NCBI GenBank assembly: GCA_022701365.1
Contig: JAKUHH010000269.1
Location: 1 to 64,000, forward strand
Length of the DNA: 64,000 nucleotides
Direction: 5' to 3'
From: Mycocentrospora acerina
Taxonomy: Eukaryota; Ascomycota; Dothideomycetes; Pleosporales
A program made the translations under genes and the position numbers. The notes under the pieces are model-generated. The model saw nothing but the letters and a program-made list of their open reading frames with translations, made no database searches and was not told the DNA's origin. Positions 52,441-63,085 of this stretch are shown piece by piece; position 1 is the first letter of the stretch, and every line of letters starts with the position of its first letter.

Positions 52441-53379
52441 TCAGGAGGTCACATTGTTACAGATAGCTAATATTTGAACATGAGATAAAATGGACATTAT
52501 GACTAGTGAAGAATCACAACTTTCAAATCGTAAGGACCTTGAATAGGTTTCAACAAATGAATTGAAATAAGGCAGAGGACATCTGAAGTGAACAGAAAGG
52601 TGTCCATTTTTGGATCTTCCAGCATCTAACAAATCATGAGCAGTTAAGTACATTGGTTTCAAAAGATGCACTGTGAAACGAATCTTCAGCATGGTTACTA
52701 GTGCATGCAACGGCAAAGTCATACTCATGCTAGACATTCGTAGGTTATCTGTCGCCGGAACCTTCACTTCGGACCACAGTCTATCGCTGAGACACGGAAC
52801 GTATATTCTCAAGTCGATAGTTCTGTCTGGAATCTGATCATTCTTGTACCAACAACTAGTGGAAGCTCTACCGAGCGAAGAAGGTGAGCCCAACGCCATC
52901 AGAAACACTTCACTCTCATCTGATCCTAACACAGTCTGCTTTTGTAGTTTTTTAAGATCAGATTCATCTACTAATTTTCGAGCATTGGAGGTTTTTCCTG
53001 TAATGCTGAAATGGATCGGTTTGCAGATTTCTTGCGTTGGGTTTTGGTGAATAGGAAACGTCCCAATCAAGTAGATTTGAAGCTTCGTCTTTGCCTGGTG
53101 CGACATTGTATATTGCTTTGTGTGACTTAATCTCTTTTTAAGAGCTTTTGCGTCTTTCCCAAGCAAGATCACTTTCATTCCCTTTTTCAGAAGCACGTTC
53201 AGCTCAGAAACGTCCCAAAAAATATCTCGAGCCGGATTTAGGTACACTGACCGCTCCCAATCGAATAAAATGTATCCAAGCGTTAAGTCAAGCTTAGCGG
53301 CATCGTACGCTGAAATCGATTGGAATATAATCTGACGAACAGGGTAGGCATTAAGAAGGTGCTGAAGAGAAACAATCAT
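52441..53379 (-). CDS. Orphan cytosolic protein (F-box-associated-like), open frame
   Basis: The longest ATG-started frame encodes about 312 residues (MIVSLQHLLNAYPVRQIIFQ start at 53379). A non-ATG extension of 14 codons (AEILSEFLLSQRK) lies in frame and may be real N-terminal sequence, but a TAG stands just before it at 53432-53430. Recognisable texture: ISAYDAAKLDLTLGY, YLNPARDIFWDVSELNVLL, GMKVILLGKDAKALKKRL, IYLIGTFPI, IDLRIYVPCLSDRLWSEVKV. I recall similar proteins as lineage-restricted hypothetical proteins of Dothideomycetes with a degenerate F-box-like start, but I cannot assign a function. No internal stops. Confidence 0.55.
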   Translation of the reverse strand: MIVSLQHLLNAYPVRQIIFQSISAYDAAKLDLTLGYILFDWERSVYLNPARDIFWDVSELNVLLKKGMKVILLGKDAKALKKRLSHTKQYTMSHQAKTKLQIYLIGTFPIHQNPTQEICKPIHFSITGKTSNARKLVDESDLKKLQKQTVLGSDESEVFLMALGSPSSLGRASTSCWYKNDQIPDRTIDLRIYVPCLSDRLWSEVKVPATDNLRMSSMSMTLPLHALVTMLKIRFTVHLLKPMYLTAHDLLDAGRSKNGHLSVHFRCPLPYFNSFVETYSRSLRFESCDSSLVIMSILSHVQILAICNNVTS

Positions 53380-53432
53380 TTTTCTTTGTGACAGTAAAAA
53401 TTCTGATAGGATTTCGGCCAATGGGGCTTGCT

Positions 53433-55516
53433 AGCATTGTGAAGAACTGCGTCTAAATTGAAGTTAAAAAAGATGCCAAATGAGCCTTATCCTAATCAAG
53501 ATTAAATTAGGCTCAGGAGTCATAACAAGCGAGATACATGGATTTCATGGTTACTCGGAATTGCGAATTGATTTTTAATGTAATTAGAATTAGTTGAATC
53601 AATTTATTTTCGTACGTAGTGTTTTCAACTCCTACCAGAATTTTTTTGGATGAAAATAAGCTTGAGGTAGCGTTTGAATATTAGTTCACTTTCTTTAGAC
53701 ATAGTCTGCTCGAAATGTGAGAGAGTGAGATTAATTCAGTTTTAAGTTTGCTATAAACTTAAAGACTTCCGTTCAGCCGGATTATTAGGCTAAATACTTA
53801 AGATAAAACATGATTAATTCTTTTCATTAATAGATGAAAAGAGCGTTGAAAAAATCTAGTTACTACCATTTTCAGTCATCAGACGAATCGTTGTCTCCAA
53901 GCACACTAAAACAACGTTGAATACTCTATGTCCTAAGCCACGAGCTTTATCATTATGTTTCTTTTTTTGCTAACCAAACCTATCCTTGGCGCCGATGAGC
54001 TTTTTATTATGATTTTAGATCAGCCTTGTCTCAAATTTTTTAGAATATTACGCAATTGATGTCAGTATTTGAAACATTTCCCAAGTAAGCTAATAGTAAG
54101 GTTCAACATCGTTTGTGAGGAATCCATGACATATTCTCCATTTAATGAGGTGCAACAAATAGCTTATTCAGCCTGGCGTTTTATCTTGCTTCATACGCTG
54201 CCCTTATGTAAAACACAAAGTTTGACTTGTTTCAGCGCATCTGCTCTGATGTCTGCGGCGAGGAAATTATTTGCCCTGAGATCATGTACTGATCTATCTA
54301 GTGGGTGATAAGATGAACAAATTGTAAATATTTGGCGACCTACCATTGCCATCTTTACAACTTAATACACCCCTATATGCCAAATGTCAAATCTAAGAAT
54401 TTCTCGTGTAGTATAATATAAATGTGATCCTAGAAATAGTATTGTGTGCTAGCCTCTATAAGCGAGCGACCCTTTCCACAAAATGGTGTCAGCAACTGTG
54501 TGAAATTCAACAATACAATTTTCAACGAAGCAAACGTTGTATTTTTTTAATGTCGCTCAGACTTTGATAGAGAAGGGGCAGAAAGGTTGAGATTAACTAT
54601 CGTAGCCTTCAAAGCACAGCTATTCTGCTAAATAGCGCAATATAACTAATGAATGGATATAAGTGGTCAACTGGCTCTCACATAAATTAGCAGATAGCAA
54701 TTTCATTCTTACTCCCCCTGACAGAAACGACGCATCACACGCAAAACATGGTGAAATATGACAGTGGAAGGACTCAACTTTGAACCAAACCTGCCACACG
54801 GCGATAGACCAATTGATCCCCAGCTGCTTGCGCGAATAGATGCATAAAGTTTGTATGAGACAACTTGAAACATACAACTATCATCTTTAGCAATTTGCTC
54901 ATGTCTTCCAGCTCAGCAAACAGAAGGAAGCAAATTTTGAAATTATAGGCGTTGCGGAACCAGATCTTTGAGTTTCTAGTAGTCGGACGTCAGGACTGTA
55001 ATGGCAAAAATGTTCAGTATGAACACAGGACTCATGAGCAAGAGGCTTTTTTGGTTTGACTGGTTACTATAGTGAATGAGTTGAAAATCTCATCTCATGA
55101 AACATTCGCCTAGGCGGTTGGTTGGACGATAGCAAAATAAAATACTTGCGAGATATTCAAGTCGCAGATGTTTTTATTAAAATGAACGAGGAAACAAGAA
55201 AAAGTGTAGGCATTGGGTCCTCACTAGCAAGCACGCGTGATAATGACCAAGCATCTAAGTATCATTAGATCATTTAGTAGATCAATCTCTCCATCATGTT
55301 CTCGCGTTGGTAATTGTGGCATATTATTAATACATTTGATAGCGTTGATGTTGTGTTTCAAGTAAGTATGATTGAGGATTCCTGAAATTGAAACTTGCAC
55401 CTCTGCAACTTCCCCACGTCATCAATAACACTTGGCAAATTTGTTTGTTTAATTGGTTCTCATTCGTCGGCACTTTCCTGCTACATCTTTTGGAGAGTGT
55501 CTGATTTATGGGATGT
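53433..55516. other. Long intergenic stretch, no gene recognised
   Basis: Scattered short ORFs (for example 54069-54308 and 54877-54620) lack family signatures. The sequence is AT-rich and I saw no inverted-repeat element. Confidence 0.3.
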
Positions 55517-55618
55517 GGAAAATCGCATGTGCCGGAAATCCGCTAGTTATGGAAATCCGCTAGTCGTGGAAATCCACGTGCGGTGGAAATCCATACCTCA
55601 TGGAAAACCGCAGATAAG
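55517..55618. repeat. 17-bp tandem repeat, six units
   Basis: Six exact-length 17 bp units each begin GGAAA: 55517, 55534, 55551, 55568, 55585 and 55602. The second and third (GGAAATCCGCTAGTTAT and GGAAATCCGCTAGTCGT) differ at two or three positions; the others diverge in the last nine bases. Confidence 0.9.
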
Positions 55619-55847
55619 CAGGAGTTTGATGTGTAAAACCATTTGTTGCCATGACTTAATCGTGTCATTTGCGACCTATTACAATGCTCAACTTGGACAA
55701 AAGTAGTTCGAGGCGCACATCTCTCCAGTGAGCTGTTACCGTACCTATTTAGAACATTTAAGTGATTTGGCATAAGTATTGAATGAAAGCTCTATAACTC
55801 CAGGGGTAACTTTCTTCACTCGTGCACAATACTGCAGGCGCTTTTGT
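55619..55847. other. Intergenic
   Basis: Nothing recognised. Confidence 0.25.
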
Positions 55848-55985
55848 CAGCCTGCACTTGTGAGAGTACGTGTGCAAGCACATGAGCACTCAACTCCTAT
55901 GTAGTCTCCGAGTCCTGTACTCCTAATAATAGAACAAGTTCCTCCAGTTTGTTCACTCACACAATCGCTTCATAATGTTCAAAAG
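55848..55985 (+). repeat. Dispersed repeat D, copy 2
   Basis: It matches 27335-27470: CAGCCTGCAC, GAGCACTCAACTCCTATGTA, GTCTCCGAGTCCTG and a TTCCTCCAGTTTGTTCACTC region. The 3' boundary is soft. Confidence 0.6.
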
Positions 55986-56222
55986 ATTATCAGATAAGCT
56001 AACAAGTCTATTGTGACAATGGCGGTCAGCCGATTGAAAAACTAAGAAGAACTGTTTTCCAGTTATGGTATTTATCTTGTTATATTTGTCTTACTGAATC
56101 TAGCTACTAACTCTCCAATCTCACGAAATTCTTTCATCACGATTTGGAACAAAAATATCCGTACAAATTCGGAATCATTGAACTTGTTTCGAAGTGCTTA
56201 TCAAGTTAGTCAACGTTCAATT

Positions 56223-56519
56223 CTATTCTTTAAATAGTTTACCTCTTTCCTCGTTGGACTTGTAACGTTTGCAAATTAATACTGCATCATTCTCGCAAAA
56301 CGAAAAAGTTTTAAATTGAGTGTGACCAGATAAATTTGAAAAAGCTGTCTGTACATCTAATAGGATATAGGGAGTCTCTCCATTAGGACAAAAAGCCAAA
56401 AAGTTGTGGAAATCGGCTTGGGTGACACTCTCCTGCTCAACTCTCGCGTTGAAGGTTTGCAGGTGTTCGAAAATACTAAAGAGAGGAAAGAAAAAAAGAG
56501 GATGGCTGGAAAGAGGCAT
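56223..56519 (-). CDS. Small protein, possible signal peptide
   Basis: A 98-codon frame starts at ATG 56519 with MPLSSHPLFFFPLFSIFEHL, a hydrophobic, Phe-rich start that could be a signal peptide or anchor. It continues as a soluble stretch with three Cys (FCPNGETPYILLDVQTAF). A TATAAAA on the reverse strand lies about 55-60 bp upstream. I do not recognise the family. A pyrimidine tract and TTTAG within the first 25 codons would also allow an acceptor site, so the exon structure is uncertain. Confidence 0.35.
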   Translation of the reverse strand: MPLSSHPLFFFPLFSIFEHLQTFNARVEQESVTQADFHNFLAFCPNGETPYILLDVQTAFSNLSGHTQFKTFSFCENDAVLICKRYKSNEERGKLFKE

Positions 56520-56569
56520 AGTAGATTCAGACAGATATGGCTGTGTTACTCCTGACGTGTTGTAAGGTG

Positions 56570-56580
56570 CCGGTTTTATA
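56570..56580 (-). promoter_or_regulatory. TATA-like box upstream of the 56.2-56.5 kb ORF
   Basis: The reverse strand reads TATAAAACCGG about 55 bp upstream of the start codon, a plausible TATA box spacing for a short leader. Confidence 0.35.
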
Positions 56581-56785
56581 GTCTGGAAAGGAATGTAGCG
56601 CTCGGCTCAGATAAGACTTGGCGATCTGCTGAGAACAGGATGCCCGCCGAGAATCACTAACTAGTCATGGATATGCATTAAATTGAAATCTAACTAATTA
56701 AAACTTGTTAGTTCAAATGTATATGTCTACATGGCCTAGTGACAAACAAGACCCGCATTAAGAAGAACGAGAAGATAAAAGTCAC

Positions 56786-57136
56786 CTATAGTTCAGGCAG
56801 GAAATGGATGGAATTTGAGGGCGAAACTGAGATAATCAGCAAAAACATGTGCAGAGGTACATCGAGTATGTAGTGCATGATAGATTGGCTCGAAAAAAAG
56901 TTACAGTATGTTACTGGACACCACGTTTGTACCCTAATCGAAATTAGACAAGGTGTGTGATCAGACAGGACAGGAGACGAATAAGACGGCTCTATCTGAC
57001 TCCTGGCTTCAGGTTGTGAGCCTAATGCCTGTAGGGTAAGACCGCCAGCAAAATCCATCAAACTTGGTGCAGTAGACGAAATTGAACTTGAACTAGGGTC
57101 GACTGAGCAGTAAAATGACAATAAATCAGTATGCAT
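56786..57136 (-). CDS. Doubtful 116-codon ORF
   Basis: It starts at a real ATG (57136) with Ser/Asp-rich sequence (MHTDLLSFYCSVDPSSSSIS) and includes SLMDFAGGLTLQALGSQPEA. The second half looks non-coding. It could be the first exon of a larger gene, but no continuation was recognised. Confidence 0.2.
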   Translation of the reverse strand: MHTDLLSFYCSVDPSSSSISSTAPSLMDFAGGLTLQALGSQPEARSQIEPSYSSPVLSDHTPCLISIRVQTWCPVTYCNFFSSQSIMHYILDVPLHMFLLIISVSPSNSIHFLPEL

Positions 57137-57727
57137 GTTGACTAAAAGTGAGGTAAGTTAGTGTTAATTTAGCATACGTTCTTCTGGTTTCAGCAATAAT
57201 GTTACCGCAAGTTGATATCTTCACATTTGTAGTTCTGTAGACACAACACTTATATCAAAAAGACACCAAAGCAATGCTTGTCGCTTTTCAGCACCTTTAA
57301 GAGTTTCGCTAGCTTCCATCAAGACAGATTTGTAAGTCTAACTGTGGTATTGACTTCGCTATACTCAACTGGTACGAGAAATGAAAGTTTTGAAATTTCA
57401 CGCTTGAAACAATGACTTTATAATGGGTTGACAACTTAGGCCTGAGGTTGTGGAGCACAATAGTGTATTTTCAAAGTAGAATTGTCACGTAGGCATCAGA
57501 AAACGAAAAGAAAACATGAAATATTGCAAAAAAAAAGACGACTAAGGGTGTTTGGATGACTACATTTTTGGGTGTCACATTTAACACCTCATTGCCTACC
57601 AGACTCTAAAAAGGCGCCTTGTGATTCTACGAGACTATAGAACAATAAGGGAAAAATTATATGAATGTAGAATTACCAATCAACTAAGTCTATGTGTAAT
57701 ATTTGTTTCTACAACTGTACTTTGGCA
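57137..57727. other. Intergenic
   Basis: No gene recognised. Confidence 0.25.
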
Positions 57728-57962
57728 AAGTCTGTCCCTGCGTGGCGGAAAACCAGGTGCATGGGAAAATTGATCATCTTCCAACATTCACAAGTTACTC
57801 TTTGAGTTGAACTCTTGTAATTAGCCTACCATTAACTTCATATCTAATTTTTGCTGGTTAGGGTTAGTTTAAAGAGAATATTGTTACAATATATTCAAAA
57901 TCCTTGTGATCTTATTGGTCATTTTTGGCACACCGAATTTTCCGCCGCGCATGGATAGACGT
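57728..57962. mobile_element. 235-bp MITE family copy
   Basis: The left end is AAGTCTGTCCCTGCGTGGCG, the right end GGCACACCGAATTTTCCGCC then GCGCATGGATAGACGT and TA (57963-57964). It is very similar along its whole length to 50900-51133. Confidence 0.8.
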
Positions 57963-58418
57963 TACGATGTTACTTGTAAGGTGCTATGGAATCTGTTACG
58001 CAAATCACAAAATGTAGATTTGTAGTAAATATTCTGTTGCTGGACTAATTTGTTTTGCTGCTGTGCAGAAAGTTGTGTCTTATAATAGACGAGAAATTAA
58101 ATTCTACTGTGCTAAGCAGTGCAGAGAATTATTAATCTCATGTTTTGAGTTGTTAATGCTTGTGTCGCCAAAAGTGTCTAGAACTCTTAGAAAAATATAG
58201 AGCAGCAATACATGATTTGTTATATCGTTACGTACGTTGATATGAGCAAGTGGGGAAGCACGCGCACTGAGTTACTGGCTTGCGCCACAAACAATCAACA
58301 GATAGCGCTTTCACAACAATCACCGTAAACGGAACCATAGTGGCGACTTCAATCACAGGTTAGATCTTAATAGAAAAAGCTCAAACCGCTTTCAAACGCA
58401 CCTCAAGCTCCCATCCTT
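57963..58418. other. Intergenic
   Basis: No gene recognised. Confidence 0.25.
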
Positions 58419-58556
58419 CTAATTTTCCCAGCATGATGAATAGAATTGACAATTCTCACACGCCTCGACTTCCTTCACAATCTCACTGTTACTGACACAA
58501 AGTCCCGCACAGGGCAGTTGCTGCCATAGCAGAAGGGCCAACAAAGTCAGTGTCAT
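58419..58556 (-). CDS. Candidate short secreted Cys-rich peptide
   Basis: A 45-codon frame begins at ATG 58556 with a hydrophobic leader (MTLTLLALLLWQQLPCAG) typical of a signal peptide. The mature part has four Cys (LCVSNSEIVKEVEACENC, then FYSSCWEN). It could be a small secreted peptide or the first exon of a larger cell-wall or effector-type protein. Short length and lack of a recognised family keep confidence low. It lies beside a 9 bp tandem repeat. Confidence 0.3.
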   Translation of the reverse strand: MTLTLLALLLWQQLPCAGLCVSNSEIVKEVEACENCQFYSSCWEN

Positions 58557-58601
58557 ACCATGGTACCAGGCAGATACACCCGTGTAGGCGTCGTGCACGT
58601 G

Positions 58602-58664
58602 GCAGACGTAACAGACGTAGCAGACGGAGCGGACGGAGCAGACGAAGCGGACGTCACAGACATT
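58602..58664. repeat. 9-bp tandem repeat, seven units
   Basis: Seven consecutive 9 bp units of GCAGACGKA type, with a recurring GACG core, run from 58602 to 58664. The period keeps frame, so long Ala/Asp- or Val/Cys-rich ORFs cross it on both strands without being genes. Confidence 0.85.
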
Positions 58665-58994
58665 ACACACATGCTAAGTATTAGGCGGCTAAGCCGATTG
58701 GCCTCACTAAGCCTGTACGATGAGACTAGTTTCAGGAGGCGCACCTGTTGGAGTGTATTGGCCACCAAGTATAGTGCATTCCCCACAAATGGCCCCTTTC
58801 ACAAGCCGGTAGGGGCTAACTGTCGTGAATTAGAAAACAAATCTTAGCAGTAGAGATCATGCTAAAGTGTTAAATCGAATAGCGAGGGTTTGTTCAGGCT
58901 GTCCCATTCCTTCAATATGCATGAGAATGGCGCCGCCAAGTTGAGCAATCCGTGCCATTGCAACTCGCGCTCGCCTCCTGTTCGCTGACGTACC

Positions 58995-59200
58995 TCGCTT
59001 GCCGCAGACCCTGCGATCTAAAGTAGTGATGAGAGGAGGAAAAGAGAGTATAGGGTTGGACCAGAGAAAGTAGAGAATTGATGATTGTATTATTGTGTGC
59101 ATACTATCTACGATATAGAGGAGGAAAGTGCGTGCTGAGTCATCGGCTAATGCTGCAACCAACCATCGTGTGGCGCCTTCATGGCGGCCAACGCGGGCAG
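58995..59200. repeat. Dispersed repeat C, uninterrupted copy
   Basis: Counterpart of 26960-27300 without the MITE: GATGAGAGGAGG, ACCAGAGAAAGTAGAGAATT (the empty site), GATGATTGTATTA, GTGCTGAGTCATC and GCGCCTTCATGG. Confidence 0.7.
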
Positions 59201-62200
59201 GTAGCTCAGCTACTGCTGCTGGCAAAGCAGTTAGAAAGATCACGAGCATGTTCTAGAGCACAGGAATGATCAGAGTGGGCAACAAGCAAGTCAATCTGAG
59301 CCTTGAATTCGAGCGCTTACCTAGATAGGTAAGAGTTAAACCTATGCAAGTAAATGCTAGGCTCATTGAGGTAATCAATCAAGTCAATCTAAGGTTGTTA
59401 GCCCCACTTACTTGATTGATGACAACTCTAGGAATAATAAATTCGAACATTCCTCAACACTTTTTCTTGCATGGTCAGAGCTGCCACACCCCCCTCACTA
59501 GCTGACTTCCAGTGGGTCGAGTTTTACGGCAGTTCAGGAGAATAGTACCTGGCTGCGCTCAGGTGGCGCTCAGCTGACGCAAACATGAACAGATCCAGAT
59601 GTCGGTTAAAGAGCTAGTCTGTCATCTATACAACTACTGGTCACATGCTGCAGATTGTGATTCGCTAATTAGTTGAGCTAACAAACATGAGTCTCCTGAC
59701 GTTTGGAGAAAGCGGCGCTGCAAGGTTTAACAGGCCATGTGCTAGTTATGTGTGCAACCGAATTTTGAGCCTACAGATGTGCTGATAGGCCCTTGCTGTA
59801 CTATCTTGAAGCGCATGCAAATGCATAGGTCGGCAAGACACATACCAGATAAAGAATACTAGGTCGTACACTCCCAGCTCAGGTGCCTACTTAAATTCTT
59901 CAAAATCTTGGCCACTTAATAGGTTAGATTAACAACCACAGACCAGTGTAAGGCTCTTCACCTTGTTCTCTTACATTAAGTCTCTTAATTAGAGCAACTC
60001 TGCAACAGTTTTGGCCTGCCGAGGCTCAAAACGGCCCTGGTTCCCGCCCTTGGACTAGTTAGATTTTCTTGCTATGTACCACCAGGTACCCGAGCCGGGG
60101 GTGTAGCACAGAGCAAAAGTGGACTGTCTGCTTGTATAACATAGTTCATGCATCAACTTACGTCGCGTCCAGTCTCTACAGTTCAACTAGCAATGAGAAG
60201 AGATTGTAGACGAAGTGACGAAGTGCAAAGGTCTACCCGTCTTGATAGTGTACGCAGTGAAATTAAATTGTAAACAATCGCCATTCTTGGTTTGAAGTCA
60301 AACCAAGGCACCGTACTTCGTTGAACCGATGTAACGCAAGTCACTCATTTCTTGCAACACATGCCTCTTATTTAGCATTGCGTAGGTTTATTTGTGAACA
60401 TTTGATTTTCATGAAATGTGCAGTCCTACCGTTGGCATAGATCATACATTTCTCTTGAAACACAGGATGTGAACTGATAATAAATTCCTCCTCGCATGAT
60501 CTCCTTCCACACCTGCCATCCATCGCAAGATTCTACTCACAGGCAGGTACAGGACCACTCAGGTACCAATTAGCTTTTGAGGAGAAACCTTTTCAATGAC
60601 CCTTGTATCTCTGATAACATTCATATGTTCGATATACCACCAGATCAATTGACACCACTGCTATCAGGACATCCCACGCAATATGTATGATGTACGCGTA
60701 TCAGTTACGCCGAACAGTTGGTAAAAAGAAGGGAAGATATTTGTTAAGTGATGATTGTATCACAGGTTGAGGCAATTTTGAGCCGAAAAGCTCCCCATGG
60801 ATTTGCTGATTAGGACCTAGAATTTGGATATACTGAATTTCATCATCAAAGCTGTTAGAAGAAACGTCTTCATCCTTTAGACACTTAGTAAGTATGCTAA
60901 AAGAAACTCTTCAAAGGACGCATACCGTACTAGAAGAAGAAGAGGAGTGTGTAGGTAGTAACGTGGCAGAGAATTCTCGCCTCTGACTCGATCTACCAAG
61001 TGGTAGTATTGATGACATCGTAGGTATGTTGAAACTGAAAAAACCGATCTGTAGTCGGTTTTGTGCGAGAGATGCCTTATGAAAGGTCGAAAAGCGTGAA
61101 AAGTGACTTGCTAAATATTGGATTCGCCTCGCAGGGTACATTCGAGGCTAGCCTATCTGAGCAGATTGCTTTTTCAGCCACTCATTTTTGTCGACAGACG
61201 AGCGACGGCAGTAGACGAACAAAGGCGAAGAGCTTGCCGCTGGGATTTTCTATAGTGGCTCGTCTCAGCTCAAAGCGCTTACTAGACTGCATCTAGTGGA
61301 AAAGCAAGAGTCTTAAACAAGAGAATGCCCATAATCATCAATTAGAGAATGCATTCCAGCTCCCTGAAATGTAACAAATTTTAATGACACAACCAATTCA
61401 ACCATTTTTGGATACACCATCGGCTATGTGTCTCCTTGACTTATTCAATCAGTGGATCCTTTTGATTATATAGCATTCCTCTTCATCTCTTTTTAAGCTT
61501 TGATTAGCTTGTCGAGTCAGTAGTTTTAAGGTCATTAACAACATAACAGTCACTTTCAAAAAAAAAAGAGAAATAATCTAAACCATTTCAACTCTAGCTG
61601 TAGAGTTATTGGGCTGATCTTTTATAACGCAACGAGTTTGTTATCCATGTTGTGATTGATCTACCTAGAGCTTAACTCTTTAGAAGAGTCCAGTACATTC
61701 GCCACTCCCTACAAAAACATAAATGACGTCTTAATTCTAGGTTATGCACGTTTCATATTGGAATCAAACGAAAGCAGAAGATTCCATTCAAGTCCGTATA
61801 GATAAGGCTGTTCAAGGGCTTGAGCTTGTTGAAGAAATATGAAGCGCTTGGCTGCAGAATAGCGTTGTTCGGAAGGCACTTTGTACACGATGGCGGGAGC
61901 TGTTATGAACATGGACCGCCCCCAGTACGGCGGCTTACGAGAATAGGAGGAACCAGTCTTGGTGATACCGCTAGCTGCAGCAGGCGCGCTGGAAGTGAAG
62001 ATCTCAACAGAGAACGCCAAACGAAGATATTTTGCACATGTTTCTTTACACATTCTGACTTTATGACGTTGAAGAAGTGACGCCAGGCCTTTTAACCATA
62101 CTAAATAGTTTGACATAAAACGTTTCAAAAAATCGTTACTGTGAAGCACATTTTAGTTAGTTGATTATTTATCCGGCAACAGTTCTTCTCCAATCTTTAT

Positions 62201-62404
62201 CAAAAGAGTAACCAGAAATCATGTTTGAGGCATTTCGTTATAACCTAGAAACAAGCTATAGTCTAAGTATTCTCTTGGGGTTTATAGCATAAAGAGATGT
62301 TTACACTTTCCCTCATATCTGGCCAGATTATGAAGCTATCTTGTTAACTTTCTTGACTATTGCTACACGTTCAAATACTAATATCATCACGTTTGAGCAT
62401 CTGT
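59201..62404. other. Long intergenic stretch, no gene recognised
   Basis: It includes small inverted pairs (TTACCTAGATAGGTAA near 59323) and a moderate GC segment at 59.4-60.1 kb that could be an old transposon. ORFs at 60911-61141 and 61742-62149 lack family features. A short forward frame at 61890 (MAGAVMNMDRPQYGGLRE then TAG) resembles a start of a protein but is unsupported. Confidence 0.3.
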
Positions 62405-62590
62405 TATCAAAGTCAGCTCTTACGTAGTGAGAAGCCTAGTTCGCTTAAATAAGTTACATGTCTTTAGCTTTCGAAAACGCTGCATTTTCGTAAATAGTAT
62501 AGCAAACTAATTATGAACTCAAGAAACAAACCCTGCTTATTGTTCCCCGTTTTCAGCGCACTGGGTTTCTCGCCACGTAAGGACTGACAT
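62405..62590. mobile_element. 235-bp MITE family copy, decayed
   Basis: The left end is AGCTCTTACGTAGTGAGAAG and the right end GCGCACTGGGTTTCTCGCCA then CGTAAGGACTGACA. The body is shortened to about 185 bp. Confidence 0.55.
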
Positions 62591-62639
62591 TTTTTTATTC
62601 TGTAAGCTGTGGATCTCGCGAAATGCCCATATCCCCCTT

Positions 62640-62890
62640 CCGCTCAGACAGATTGTGTTAAGTTGAAAAACAATCAGGACTACAAGAAATTGATATGAAC
62701 ATTTGAGTTGGAGCAGTAATATTAGGTGATCTATTGTGTGACTCACTTATATATCTTATGTAGTATCCAGAGCAGTCTACATACCTGAGTGGATCAACTT
62801 GCTCTGCGTCTCCAGCTTCACACTGAGCTACATGGCAAATGGCCGTGCGGCCGAAGTGGGCGATGGTTGACACAATGTTACGTGACAGAC
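62640..62890 (-). repeat. Dispersed repeat family B, inverted copy
   Basis: The reverse complement matches copy 2: GCCATGTAGCTCAGTGTGAA, GACTGCTCTGGATACTACAT and CACACAATAGATCACCT. Its ORFs are part of the repeat. Confidence 0.6.
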
Positions 62891-63085
62891 AGCAATTCAT
62901 TTTGTCCTCTCTTTAAGAAAAATATATTGCAATCTGTAGAGCTTGAGAGTCTCCCAAGACTTGAAAATACCAGCTCAAATAAGCACATTCTCAATCATTG
63001 CATATGGAATGACTAAGCACGGAAATTGGTACGTTTTCATGCTGATGGTAGGCTAAGATTATAGAATTTTATCACCTTTTCATCG

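Noticed and set aside
55517..55618. CRISPR-like array
   Set aside because: Units are contiguous 17-mers with no spacers, in a eukaryotic genome.
59396..60008. Possible LTR (TGTTAG start, CAACA end)
   Set aside because: No flanking duplication and no second copy in the window.
61742..62149. 135-codon reverse-strand ORF
   Set aside because: Starts at a non-ATG codon with no recognisable domain, and overlaps equally open frames on the other strand.
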